Positions 35,184 through 45,535 of a stretch of DNA of 64,000 nt are shown in pieces. A program made the translations under genes and the position numbers. The notes beneath the pieces are model-generated. The model had not been told where the DNA came from, made no database searches, and was given only the letters and a program-made list of their open reading frames with translations. Positions within the stretch are counted from its first letter, which is position 1; each line of letters opens with the position of its first letter. The DNA is from Tessaracoccus palaemonis (GTDB taxonomy: Bacteria > Actinomycetota > Actinomycetes > Propionibacteriales > Propionibacteriaceae). The stretch is taken from assembly GCF_019316905.1 (NCBI RefSeq), contig NZ_CP079216.1, positions 2,542,001 through 2,606,000 on the forward strand, read 5' to 3'.

Positions 35184-36826
35184 CACGACTCGCCTGGCGC
35201 GCGGCATGGGTGGCGGCCGCCGCCATCCCGGCCGCGTTCCTCGCGGTCTTCTTCGCCTGGCCCGCGGGCGCCCTGATCCTGCGCGGCTTCCACGACGGCG
35301 ACGCCTGGACGCTCGCCGGGTTCGAGGCTGTGTTCTCGTCGGCACGGACGTGGCGCGCGCTGGGCTTCACGCTCGCCTCCGCCACCGCCACGACGCTGCT
35401 GTGCCTCGTGCTCGGGCTCCCCGGCGCCCACGCCCTGTACCGCTGCAGCTTCCCCGGCCGGGGCTTTCTGCGCGCCGCGGTGGCCGTCCCGTTCGTGCTC
35501 CCGACCGTCGCCGTCGGCGTGGCGTTCGGGGCGCTCCTGAGGCCGGACGGGCTGCTCGGTTTCCTCGGCCTCGACGGGTCCGCGGTCTCCATCGTCGCCG
35601 CCATGGTGTTCTTCAACTACTCGGTGGTCGTCCGCACCGTCGGCACCATGTGGGCCCGGCTCGACCCGCGCCTCGCGCAGGCTGGCACGACGCTCGGCGC
35701 GGCGCCGCTGCGCGTCTTCGCGACCGTCACGCTGCCCGCCCTGGCGCCGGCCGTGCTGTCCGCCGCGTCGCTGGTGTTCCTGTTCAGCTCGTCGAGCTAC
35801 GGCATCGTGATGGTGCTGGGCCAGACGCGCTTCCACACCATCGAGACCGAGATCTGGTACCTCACCACCGCGCTTCTCGACCTCCGCGGGGCCGCGGCCC
35901 TGTCCGTGACGCAGCTCGTGATCGTGGCCGCCGCGCTCTGGCTCAGTGGGCGCGCACAGTCGTCGCTGACGCGGGCGCTGCGCCTGCAGCCCGACGTCGC
36001 GTCGTCCCGGCCGCTGCGGTGGCGCCGCGACGGCGCGGCGCTGGTCACGACGCTGGCCGTGGCGGTCCTCCTCCTCGGCCTTCCACTGATCGGCCTGGCC
36101 TGGCGCTCGCTGCACCGCGACGGCGTCCTCACCCTGGCCAACTACACCGGGCTCGCCAGCTCCGAGCTGCCCGGCATCAGCGTGCTGGACGCGCTGGGCA
36201 CGTCGCTGACCACCGCCCTGGCCGCGACCGCCATCGCCGTCCCGCTTGGCGTGCTGGTCGCGCTGGTCGCCTCCCGGCGGCCTCGCGTGCGGTCGGGCCG
36301 CCGGGCGCTGGCCGTCCTCGAGGGCGCCTACCTGCTGCCGCTGGGCGTCTCGGCAGTGACCGTCGGCTTCGGCTACCTCATCACCCTGAACCGCCCGCCG
36401 CTCGACCTGCGCTCCAGCCTCGTCCTGATCCCGATCGCCCAGGCCGTCGTGGCGCTGCCGCTCGTGGTCCGCAGCCTGCTGCCCACGCTCCGCGCGATCG
36501 ATCCCCGGCAGCTGGAGGCCGCCGCCGTGCTGGGCTCGACCCCCTTCGACGTGCTGCGCCGGGTCGAGCTGCCGCACCTGGCCCGCGGGCTGGGGCTGGC
36601 CGTCGGCTTCGCGTTCGCCACCTCACTCGGCGAGTTCGGCGCCACGTCGTTCCTGGCCAGGCCGGACCGGCCGACGCTGCCGGTGCTGGTGTTCCGGCTG
36701 TTCGGCAGGCCCGGTGCCGAGTCCTACGGGCAGGCGCTGGCGGCCTCGGTGATGCTGGCAGGATTGGCGGGAATCACGATGGCGCTGGCCGAGCGGCTGC
36801 GCCCGAGGGAGGTTGCGACGTGGTAG
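35180..36826 (+). CDS. thiP: thiamine-type ABC transporter permease (fused double permease)
   Basis: A 548-residue membrane protein with two permease modules, as in ThiP and FbpB. Each has an EAA-like loop: LDPRLAQAGTTLGAAPLRVFATVTLPALAP near residue 175 and IDPRQLEAAAVLGSTPFDVLRRVELPHLARG near 445. About twelve helices are apparent. GTG 35180 overlaps the thiB stop and the stop lies inside the thiQ start (7 bases). Confidence 0.92.
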   Translation: MTRLAWRAAWVAAAAIPAAFLAVFFAWPAGALILRGFHDGDAWTLAGFEAVFSSARTWRALGFTLASATATTLLCLVLGLPGAHALYRCSFPGRGFLRAAVAVPFVLPTVAVGVAFGALLRPDGLLGFLGLDGSAVSIVAAMVFFNYSVVVRTVGTMWARLDPRLAQAGTTLGAAPLRVFATVTLPALAPAVLSAASLVFLFSSSSYGIVMVLGQTRFHTIETEIWYLTTALLDLRGAAALSVTQLVIVAAALWLSGRAQSSLTRALRLQPDVASSRPLRWRRDGAALVTTLAVAVLLLGLPLIGLAWRSLHRDGVLTLANYTGLASSELPGISVLDALGTSLTTALAATAIAVPLGVLVALVASRRPRVRSGRRALAVLEGAYLLPLGVSAVTVGFGYLITLNRPPLDLRSSLVLIPIAQAVVALPLVVRSLLPTLRAIDPRQLEAAAVLGSTPFDVLRRVELPHLARGLGLAVGFAFATSLGEFGATSFLARPDRPTLPVLVFRLFGRPGAESYGQALAASVMLAGLAGITMALAERLRPREVATW

Positions 36827-37794
36827 CAGGACTCGAGGTCTCCGGCGCGAGCGTCAGCTACGGTGCCACGCTCGCCGTCGACGACGTGAGCCTCACCGTC
36901 AGCCCCGGCGAGGTCGTCGCGCTGCTCGGGCCGTCGGGCTCCGGCAAGTCCACTCTGCTGCGCGCCGTCGCCGGGCTCGAGCCCCTGACCTCCGGGACGG
37001 TGTCGTGGGACGGCGAGGACCTGGTCGGCGTCAAGGTCCACAAACGCGGCTTCGGGCTCGTCTTCCAGGACGGCCAGCTGTTCCCCACCATGACGGTCGA
37101 GCGCAACATCGCCTACGGGCTCAGCGCCCTGCCGAAGGCCACCCGCAGGCAGCGCGTCGCCGAGCTGCTGGACCTCGTCGGCCTCGCGGGCTACGGTTCC
37201 CGGAGGCCGACGGAGCTCTCGGGCGGCCAGGCGCAGCGGGTGGCGCTGGCCCGGTCGCTTGCCCCCTCCCCCCGGGCCCTGCTGCTCGACGAACCCCTTT
37301 CGGCGCTCGACACCGGGCTGCGCCGCCGCCTGTCCGACGACCTCTCGCGCATCCTCCGGGCGACCGGCACCACGGCCCTCTACGTCACGCACGACCACCA
37401 GGAGGCCTTCACGGTCGCGGACCGCGTCGCAGTGCTCGACCACGGCCGGTTGCTCCAGCTCGACGGCCCCGAGGCCCTCCGGCACGCCCCGGCGACCCGC
37501 GAGGTCGCGGCCTTCCTCGGCGCCACCGCGTTCCTGACCCAGGCCCAGGCTGAAGCCCTCGGCTGGACTGGCACGCTCGCCGTGGGCGAGATGCTGGGTG
37601 TGCTGCCCAGCTCGCTGGTGCTTGACGCGCACGGCGCCCAGCTGGTCGTGACCGACCAGGGCTACACTCCCGAGGACGTCGCCGTCGGGGTCCGGCTGCC
37701 CGATGGACAGCGCGCCGTCGTCTCCTCGCCGGAGCGGGTCGAGTCCGCCACCGTCGGGGTCCGCCTCGTCGGAGGCGCCGTGGTTCCCGCCTGA
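36820..37794 (+). CDS. thiQ: thiamine-type ABC transporter ATP-binding protein
   Basis: A 324-residue ABC ATPase with Walker A GPSGSGKST, Q-loop FQDGQLFPTMTV, signature LSGGQAQRVALARSLA, Walker B LLLDEPLSALD and H-loop VTHDHQE. The extra 100 residues after the nucleotide domain (VLPSSLVLDAHGAQLVV... VGVRLPDGQRAVV) resemble a TOBE-type domain. GTG 36820 overlaps the thiP end. Confidence 0.9.
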   Translation: MVAGLEVSGASVSYGATLAVDDVSLTVSPGEVVALLGPSGSGKSTLLRAVAGLEPLTSGTVSWDGEDLVGVKVHKRGFGLVFQDGQLFPTMTVERNIAYGLSALPKATRRQRVAELLDLVGLAGYGSRRPTELSGGQAQRVALARSLAPSPRALLLDEPLSALDTGLRRRLSDDLSRILRATGTTALYVTHDHQEAFTVADRVAVLDHGRLLQLDGPEALRHAPATREVAAFLGATAFLTQAQAEALGWTGTLAVGEMLGVLPSSLVLDAHGAQLVVTDQGYTPEDVAVGVRLPDGQRAVVSSPERVESATVGVRLVGGAVVPA

Positions 37795-37841
37795 CCGATT
37801 CCTGACCTGGGGTGCGACGCGGTGTCGGCAAGGCGCCGTGC

Positions 37842-37847
37842 GAGAAT
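37842..37847 (+). promoter_or_regulatory. -10-like hexamer before the TetR gene
   Basis: GAGAAT, 7 bases before the ATG at 37855. Confidence 0.35.
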
Positions 37848-37854
37848 GGGGACC

Positions 37855-38448
37855 ATGCCGAAGATCGCCGCCCCCACCGTCGCAGAGCACCGCGAACACA
37901 TCCGCGTGGCGCTGATCGACGCGGCGGAGGCGATCCTGAGGGCCGGTGAGCCGCTGACGGCCGGCGTCGTATCCGGCGCGGCCGGCATCGCGCGAAACTC
38001 CATCTACCGCTACGTCGACAGCGTCGACGACCTCCGCGGGCTCGTACTGCAGCGCTACCTGCCCGCCTGGGACACCGCGGTCACCGAGGCCCTCGCCCCG
38101 CTGACGGATCCCGGCGACCGGGTGGTCGAGTGGGTGCGGATCAACCTGGAGCAGGCCCACCTGACCGGCCACGGCTGGCTCATCACCATGACGCGGGAGG
38201 CGCCGCAGTCGGCGGCGATGACGGCGCTGGCCGACCACGCCCACCGGATCATGCGCGACGCGCTCGGCCGGGCCTGGATGGACCTGCTCGGCGATCCGAC
38301 CGAGGCCAGGATCATGAGCTCGCTGACGCTCGGGATGCTGGGGGCGGCGTTCCAGCAGCTCGACACCGAGCTGCCCTACGGGCGCATCGTCGACGCGTCC
38401 GTCACCGCTGCCCGGGCGTTGGTCGACTCGGTCCCGCAGCGCCCCTGA
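37855..38448 (+). CDS. TetR family transcriptional regulator
   Basis: A 197-residue regulator with the N-terminal TetR helix-turn-helix: EHIRVALIDAAEAIL, then GVVSGAAGIARNSIYRYVDSVDDL at residues 40-63. The rest is an all-helical ligand-binding part (MTREAPQSAAMTALADHAHRIM, GMLGAAFQQLDTELPYGRI). Starts are possible at 37846 and 37855; the latter is preferred for spacing to the -10-like hexamer. Target and ligand are unknown. The 3' end overlaps the convergent phosphatidyltransferase gene by 47 bases. Confidence 0.8.
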   Translation: MPKIAAPTVAEHREHIRVALIDAAEAILRAGEPLTAGVVSGAAGIARNSIYRYVDSVDDLRGLVLQRYLPAWDTAVTEALAPLTDPGDRVVEWVRINLEQAHLTGHGWLITMTREAPQSAAMTALADHAHRIMRDALGRAWMDLLGDPTEARIMSSLTLGMLGAAFQQLDTELPYGRIVDASVTAARALVDSVPQRP

Positions 38449-39025
38449 CCGCGGCGGTGATCCGCTGGCCGACGGTCACAGCGGACCCGGCCGCGACGAT
38501 CCCGAGGGCCACGGTCAGGACCGCCGTCGGCGCTCCCAACCCGACGGCGAACGTCCCGGCCAGCGCGACGACGAGCCGGTCCGTCCGCTCGAACAACCCG
38601 ACCGAGGCATCCCACCCCTCTGCCTCCGCGCGCGCCCTTGCGTACGACACCAGGAATCCTCCCACCAGGGCGCCGAGGGCCAGCCACAACGCGACCGCGT
38701 CGCGGCCGGCGGCCCAGACCGCGAGCGAGGCAAACACCGCAGCGTCGGCGATCCTGTCCAGCGTGGAGTCGAGGAACGCTCCGAGGCGGGACTCACCTCC
38801 GCCCAGCCGCGCCATCGTCCCGTCGAGCCCGTCGGCGAGCAGGAAGCAACACACGAGCACCGAACCGACCACGAAACGACCGGCCGGCAGGGTCGCGAGC
38901 GCCGCGACCACGACCGCCACGGTTCCGGCGACGGTGACCTGGGTCGGCGTGAGGCCGAGCCGCAACAGCAGCCGGGCCGACGGGGTGAGCGCCCGCCCGT
39001 AGGCGCCGCGCAGGAAGGAGAGCAC
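38402..39025 (-). CDS. CDP-alcohol phosphatidyltransferase family protein
   Basis: A 207-residue membrane enzyme with the family signature, DGLDGTMARLGGGESRLGAF followed by LDSTLDRIADA (D-x2-DG-x2-AR-x8-G-x3-D-x3-D), in its first third and about six helices. It would transfer a phosphatidyl group from CDP-diacylglycerol to an alcohol; polar head (glycerol phosphate, inositol phosphate or other) is not predictable. Start GTG 39025. Confidence 0.83.
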   Translation of the reverse strand: MLSFLRGAYGRALTPSARLLLRLGLTPTQVTVAGTVAVVVAALATLPAGRFVVGSVLVCCFLLADGLDGTMARLGGGESRLGAFLDSTLDRIADAAVFASLAVWAAGRDAVALWLALGALVGGFLVSYARARAEAEGWDASVGLFERTDRLVVALAGTFAVGLGAPTAVLTVALGIVAAGSAVTVGQRITAAVRGAAGPSRPTPGQR

Positions 39026-39050
39026 CGCCCCAAACTACCCGCCTCGCACG

Positions 39051-39089
39051 CGCCGACGGGCGGGCCCGGGATGGGCCCGCCCGTCGGCG
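39051..39089 (-). terminator. strong hairpin after clpC
   Basis: A 17-bp perfect stem, CGCCGACGGGCGGGCCC and its complement, around a 5-base loop, 21 bases beyond the clpC stop in the minus direction. No T-run. Confidence 0.75.
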
Positions 39090-39110
39090 GATCAGATCAG
39101 CGGACCTGGG

Positions 39111-41606
<2,496 letters not shown>

Positions 41607-41717
41607 GAAACTTCCCTCCTGCTGCAAGGCGGACATGCGCCCCGCAGGCGCCACCCAGCTTACCCAGCGGCGGAAACTTCCGGAGCACGGCCGCTCAGCC
41701 CACCGCGAACCGGCCCG

Positions 41718-41773
41718 TCACACGGCGCGAGGCGCCGTGACCCTGGAAGGTCGCGGCGCCTCGCGCGGTGACA
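41718..41773 (-). terminator. hairpin after lsr2
   Basis: GTCACACGGCGCGAGGCGCCG pairs almost perfectly with CGGCGCCTCGCGCGGTGAC around a 17-base loop, just after the lsr2 stop. Confidence 0.7.
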
Positions 41774-41781
41774 GTTCTCGA

Positions 41782-42120
41782 TCAGTTGGCGGCCTCGTAG
41801 GCGGCCACCACGGCGCCCGGGACGCGCCCGCGGTCCGAGACCTCGTAACCGTTGGCGCGTGCCCACTCACGGATTGCGGAGGATCCACCTCCCGAGCGGG
41901 ACCCTGATGCCTTGCGGCCGCCGGCGGACGCGGCTGTGCGGCGGGGACGGACGCGCTCGGCCTTGGCAATGTAGGGAGCCAGAGCGGCCTCCAGCTTGGC
42001 AATGTTCGCCTCGCTGAGATCGATGCTGTACGCGGTCTTGTCCAGCGAGAACTCGACGGTCCGAGCGCCCTCTCCGCCGTCGATGTCGTCGGTCAGAATG
42101 ACGCGGATCTCGCGTGCCAT
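41782..42120 (-). CDS. lsr2: nucleoid-associated protein Lsr2
   Basis: A 112-residue xenogeneic silencer that bridges DNA and prefers AT-rich tracts. N-terminal dimerisation part REIRVILTDDIDGGEGARTVEFSLD, a basic linker (RVRPRRTAASAGGRKASGS), and the C-terminal AT-hook-like domain IREWARANGYEVSDRGRVP with its RGR core. It precedes clpC as in mycobacteria. GAGGAG lies 7 bases before the ATG. Confidence 0.96.
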   Translation of the reverse strand: MAREIRVILTDDIDGGEGARTVEFSLDKTAYSIDLSEANIAKLEAALAPYIAKAERVRPRRTAASAGGRKASGSRSGGGSSAIREWARANGYEVSDRGRVPGAVVAAYEAAN

Positions 42121-42199
42121 GTGTGCTCCTCAAGTGGTCGGATGACTAAGATGAAGAAACAGTACCTGCTGGGGGCAAGCATTTTCCACCGGAAGCCAT

Positions 42200-43309
42200 A
42201 TGACGCATAATCTTTTTTTCTCGGTCGGCGGGATTACATTTCCTGGCGACATCGCGGTGTCTCTCGGCAGCCGTCATCCGAGCAACGTCGGGCTGATCCG
42301 AATCGCCGCCCAGCTCGACGGCGACATCATCGTCTCGGCGGATGTGACATCGGGCTACGGCCATCGCGCAGCCGAGAAACTCTTCGAGGTGCGCGACTAC
42401 CGGTCGCTGATCATGCTGGCCGACCGTCACGACTGGTTATCCGCATTCTCGGGTGAACTGGTTGTCACCTGCACCATAGAGAACGCGATGCGGCTGGTGA
42501 CGCCACCGCGCGCCACCCTGCTCCGGACCCTGCTCGCGGAGGTCGCCCGCATCCATTCACACCTGTCCTTCCTGTCCTACCTGGCCGAAGGCCCGCTGGA
42601 GACCCGACTCTGGGGATGCGTCGAGGGGCTGCGGGAGGCGGCGCTGACGTGGGCCGGAAACCGGGTCCATCCGATGCTGAACCGGGTCGGCGGCCTGGCC
42701 TCCGACATGCCAGAAGGCTGGGGCCAGGACCTCGAGCCGCTGCTGGACGACATCGCCCGCGTCGCCTCCGACCTGCGGACGGTCCTGGCGGACGCGAGCC
42801 ACCTTCGCGGCCTCGCGGTGCTCGAGCGCGGCGCCTGCGTGGACTACGCCCTCTCCGGGCCCGTCGCACGCGCCGCCGGGCTCGACCTCGACCGCCGCGC
42901 CGGCGGCTACCTCGCGTACGACCAGCTGTTTCGTCCCGTGCAGCCCCGAAGCGACGGCGATGCGTCGGCCCGCTTCGCAGTGCTCATCGACGAGGTGGGC
43001 ACGTCGATCGACATGGTCCGCCACGCGCTGGCGCTCGCCGCACAGACACCCGGAGAGGTGTCCACACGTCTCGCGCGGCGCCTGAAGGTGCCGGAGGGCG
43101 AGCACGTCACCGACATCGAGGCACCGTGGGGCATCGCGTCGTGCCTGATGGTCTCCCGTGGCGGGCAGACGCCGTGGCGCGTGGGGCTGCGGACGCCGTC
43201 CTTCGCGAACCTCTCGGCACTGGGCCCGGCGCTTGCGGGCGTTCCCGTCGACCGGATGCCGGACGTCATCGCGTCGCTGGGCTACACGATCGGCGACGCC
43301 GACAAGTAG
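42200..43309 (+). CDS. orphan NuoD-like protein (complex I 49-kDa subunit homologue)
   Basis: A 369-residue homologue of NuoD along its whole length: SRHPSNVGLIRIAAQLDGDIIV, GHRAAEKLFEVRDY, ARIHSHLSFLSYLAEG, HPMLNRVGGLASDMPEGW and the closing LRTPSFANLSALGPALAGVP...VIASLGYTIGDADK. The HPxxHG loop reads HPSNVG, so the His that faces quinone is Val, and the Tyr in DRxxY reads DRHDW, so the quinone Tyr is Trp. No other complex I gene is near. It is divergent to lsr2 and ends at a strong terminator. Function unknown; it may be a scaffold or a diverged hydrogenase-type subunit. Confidence 0.78.
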   Translation: MTHNLFFSVGGITFPGDIAVSLGSRHPSNVGLIRIAAQLDGDIIVSADVTSGYGHRAAEKLFEVRDYRSLIMLADRHDWLSAFSGELVVTCTIENAMRLVTPPRATLLRTLLAEVARIHSHLSFLSYLAEGPLETRLWGCVEGLREAALTWAGNRVHPMLNRVGGLASDMPEGWGQDLEPLLDDIARVASDLRTVLADASHLRGLAVLERGACVDYALSGPVARAAGLDLDRRAGGYLAYDQLFRPVQPRSDGDASARFAVLIDEVGTSIDMVRHALALAAQTPGEVSTRLARRLKVPEGEHVTDIEAPWGIASCLMVSRGGQTPWRVGLRTPSFANLSALGPALAGVPVDRMPDVIASLGYTIGDADK

Positions 43310-43323
43310 CCATGCGCACACAG

Positions 43324-43357
43324 CACGGGAGCCCGCGGTGTTCCGCGGGCTCCCGTG
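43324..43357. terminator. bidirectional terminator hairpin
   Basis: A 15-bp perfect stem (CACGGGAGCCCGCGG and its complement) with loop TGTT, between the convergent NuoD-like gene and the coiled-coil membrane protein gene. Confidence 0.85.
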
Positions 43358-43373
43358 TCGTGTGTGGGCTGCT

Positions 43374-43991
43374 TCAGGCGCGTCGCGCCACCGGCAGCTC
43401 GGGGAGGAAGTCGAGGTCCAGCTTGGCGAGGTCGACCATCGTGGGATGCTCGTCGGCTCCCCAGACGTCCTCGACGCTGGGGTGCAGCTTCGCCTTGCGG
43501 GGCAGGGTGACGATGTTGGCGGTGTTCTCGGCCTCGAGCTCGGCGATCCTCGCCTCCAGTGCCTCGATCCGGGCCTGGCGCTCGGCGATCTCGGCGCGCA
43601 GCCAGACGGCATTGCCCCGCATGGAGCTGAGCTCGGTCTTGGCTGCGCCAAGCTGTCCACGCAGCTTGGCGATGACGCCCTGCAGGTTCTCAGCGCGGGC
43701 GTTGAAGCGCCCGATCATGGCCACGGACTCCTCATGGAACCGTTCGGCCTGCTGGGCGCGCAGCCCGATCTCGTGCTTCATCTCCTCGGCGTGACGCGCG
43801 CGCTCCTTCACCAGCTCACGGCCGGCGACGACAAAGGCGATGAAGGCCATGGCGACGGCGAGCACGACGCCCGCCTGGGTGATCAGGTGCGTTCCGAAGA
43901 TGGACGCCAGCGCGATGGCGCCACCCACCGCGAGGATCACCAACGCAATGGTGCGCTCAGAGGATTCGGGAGCAACTCGACGACCAGCCAT
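43374..43991 (-). CDS. membrane protein with coiled coil, function unknown
   Basis: A 205-residue protein with two adjacent membrane helices at about 17-58 (TIALVILAVGGAIALASIF, VVLAVAMAFIAFVV), then a long charged coiled coil (about 60-150, e.g. AERFHEESVAMIGRFNARAE and EIAERQARIEALEARIAELE) and a C-terminal tail. A protein in a comparable position, near lsr2 and folK, exists in mycobacteria. The ATG at 43991 is 6 bases after a -10-like TACACT; the frame extends upstream only through antisense sequence. Confidence 0.75.
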   Translation of the reverse strand: MAGRRVAPESSERTIALVILAVGGAIALASIFGTHLITQAGVVLAVAMAFIAFVVAGRELVKERARHAEEMKHEIGLRAQQAERFHEESVAMIGRFNARAENLQGVIAKLRGQLGAAKTELSSMRGNAVWLRAEIAERQARIEALEARIAELEAENTANIVTLPRKAKLHPSVEDVWGADEHPTMVDLAKLDLDFLPELPVARRA

Positions 43992-43997
43992 GCGCTC

Positions 43998-44003
43998 AGT
44001 GTA
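43998..44003 (-). promoter_or_regulatory. -10-like hexamer of the coiled-coil membrane protein gene
   Basis: TACACT on the minus strand, 6 bases before the ATG at 43991. Confidence 0.45.
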
Positions 44004-44076
44004 GGTGAGCCGCGCCGGGTTCCCGCGAAACGACGTGCCGTGTCGCGGTATTCGACCATATAATCGCGCAGCCTCG

Positions 44077-44592
44077 TCAGGCCGGGTCAGGATGACCGCG
44101 CGCCTCGGGCTGCTGGCCATTCTTCCGTCCCTCATCGTCGCCGTCGTCGTCCTTGGCGACGCAGGCGCGCTCCAGCAGCGCCCCGGCCCCGGCGAGCAGC
44201 AGCGCGGCGACGACGGTCGCGGCGCCCTGCACCACGCGCGCGGACGGAAGGGGCGCACCCAGCCGCGTGATGAAAAACATGACGTAGACCACGTGACCGC
44301 CGGCGAAGACGGCCCCCGTCACGATCATCGACTTCCCGACCGCGAGCGCCGCGAAGGCCTCCTGCGAGGAGACCCTGTGGTCCTCGATCCGCTTGGGCAG
44401 GGCCCTGGCATAGATGGTCACCGCGACGGCGAGCCCGATCAGCAGGCCAGGAACGGTCCAGGGCACGACGGGCGGCTGCGCGCCGAACGCCTCGAAGCCG
44501 AGCATGATGAGCCAGCTGATCGCCGCGCCGGCGAGGACGGAGACCACCGCCTGGCGGGCGGTGGTCAGTCCGAGCTTCGGGACATCGCTCAA
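44077..44592 (-). CDS. DUF3180 membrane protein
   Basis: A 171-residue protein with four hydrophobic segments (QAVVSVLAGAAISWLIMLGF, VPGLLIGLAVAVTIYA, MIVTGAVFAGGHVVYVMFF, VVQGAATVVAALLLAGAGALLE) and an acidic tail. This family sits directly after folK in many actinobacteria, including mycobacteria, and has no known function. The ATG at 44592 overlaps the folK stop (ATGA). Confidence 0.82.
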   Translation of the reverse strand: MSDVPKLGLTTARQAVVSVLAGAAISWLIMLGFEAFGAQPPVVPWTVPGLLIGLAVAVTIYARALPKRIEDHRVSSQEAFAALAVGKSMIVTGAVFAGGHVVYVMFFITRLGAPLPSARVVQGAATVVAALLLAGAGALLERACVAKDDDGDDEGRKNGQQPEARGHPDPA

Positions 44593-45152
44593 AAGACGGT
44601 GCCGCTCACGGTGATCGCGATGTCGTCGCGACGCGTGACGCCGTCGGTGTCGAGGTCATCGACGAGGTCGGCGACGGGGCCGTAGCCGGCCAGGTCGGCG
44701 CCCGGGTCGATGTCGAGCCACGGGACGAGCACGAACGCGCGCTCGTGGGCCCGGGGGTGCGGGAGGTCGATGCCCTCCTCCGAGACGCGTTTTCCGACCA
44801 TCACGACGTCGATGTCAAGCGTGCGCGGGCCGTTGACAACGCCGCGGACGCGTCCGAAGTTCTCCTCGATGGCGTGCGCCCGGTCGAGAATCGTGAGCGG
44901 CTCCAGCGTGGACTCCGCCACCACGACCAGGTTCAGGAAGTCGGGCTGCTCGGGGCCGCCCACCGGGGAGGTCTGGTAGACCGGCGACACGTCGACGAGC
45001 ATCAGGTCGGGGGTGTCCGCCAGATAGCCGACAGCCTCCTGCAGGATCGTCTCGGAGTCTCCCATGTTGGACCCGAGGCTGAGCACGACCTTGGAGATGG
45101 GTCGCAGGTTTCCGAGGGTGTCGACGTCGATATCGAAGGGTCCGTTGGACAT
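44589..45152 (-). CDS. folK: 2-amino-4-hydroxy-6-hydroxymethyldihydropteridine diphosphokinase
   Basis: A 187-residue HPPK, transferring pyrophosphate from ATP to the pterin in folate synthesis. VLSLGSNMGDSETIL, VSPVYQTSPVGGPEQPDFLNLVV and the ATP-binding signature GPRTLDIDVVMVG followed by LPHPRAHERAFVLVP are all present. It begins 2 bases after the folB stop. Confidence 0.95.
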   Translation of the reverse strand: MSNGPFDIDVDTLGNLRPISKVVLSLGSNMGDSETILQEAVGYLADTPDLMLVDVSPVYQTSPVGGPEQPDFLNLVVVAESTLEPLTILDRAHAIEENFGRVRGVVNGPRTLDIDVVMVGKRVSEEGIDLPHPRAHERAFVLVPWLDIDPGADLAGYGPVADLVDDLDTDGVTRRDDIAITVSGTVF

Positions 45153-45154
45153 GG

Positions 45155-45505
45155 CTACTTACTCCTGCAGATGGTGACGGAAACGTCCCCGAAGGGCTGG
45201 CTGATCGGCGCCTGCGGCTTGTGCACCGTGACGGTCACACGCTCCACTCTGCCACGGGCCAGAAGCCGTTCGGCAATATCGCCCGCGACGGTCTCAATGA
45301 GGTTGCGGGGCTCGCCGGTCACGACGGACTCGACGTCGGCCGCGACCTCCGCGTAGTTCACCGTGTCGCGCAGATCATCCGTGCGGGTCTCCAACGGGAA
45401 CTCAAGCACGACGTCGACGACGAACGGCTGACCCTCGCGGCGCTCCTCGGGGAAGACACCGTGGTAGCCGGTCGACGTGATGCCGGTCAACGTGATGTTG
45501 TCGAT
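45155..45505 (-). CDS. folB: dihydroneopterin aldolase, probable non-canonical start
   Basis: About 116 residues. It converts dihydroneopterin to hydroxymethyldihydropterin and glycolaldehyde. Family features: GYHGVFPEERREGQPFVVDVVLEF, the catalytic-site TVNYAEV, PRNLIETVAGDIAERLL and VHKPQAPISQPFGDVSV. The start is a problem. The only ATG/GTG/TTG-type start is TTG 45490, which drops the first beta strand. AAGGAG (45512-45517) lies 6 bases before an ATC at 45503-45505, giving I-D-N-I-T-L-T-G, which aligns with other FolB N-termini. An in-frame stop (the folP TAG) lies upstream. Confidence 0.85.
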   Translation of the reverse strand: MDNITLTGITSTGYHGVFPEERREGQPFVVDVVLEFPLETRTDDLRDTVNYAEVAADVESVVTGEPRNLIETVAGDIAERLLARGRVERVTVTVHKPQAPISQPFGDVSVTICRSK

Positions 45506-45535
45506 GCTGAACTCCTTGTCGGATCTGCTCCGAGA

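Noticed and set aside
42121..42199. An additional small gene in the lsr2 / NuoD-like divergence
   Set aside because: Only 79 bases; better explained as two promoters, with TAAGAT at 42147-42152 a candidate -10 for the plus strand.
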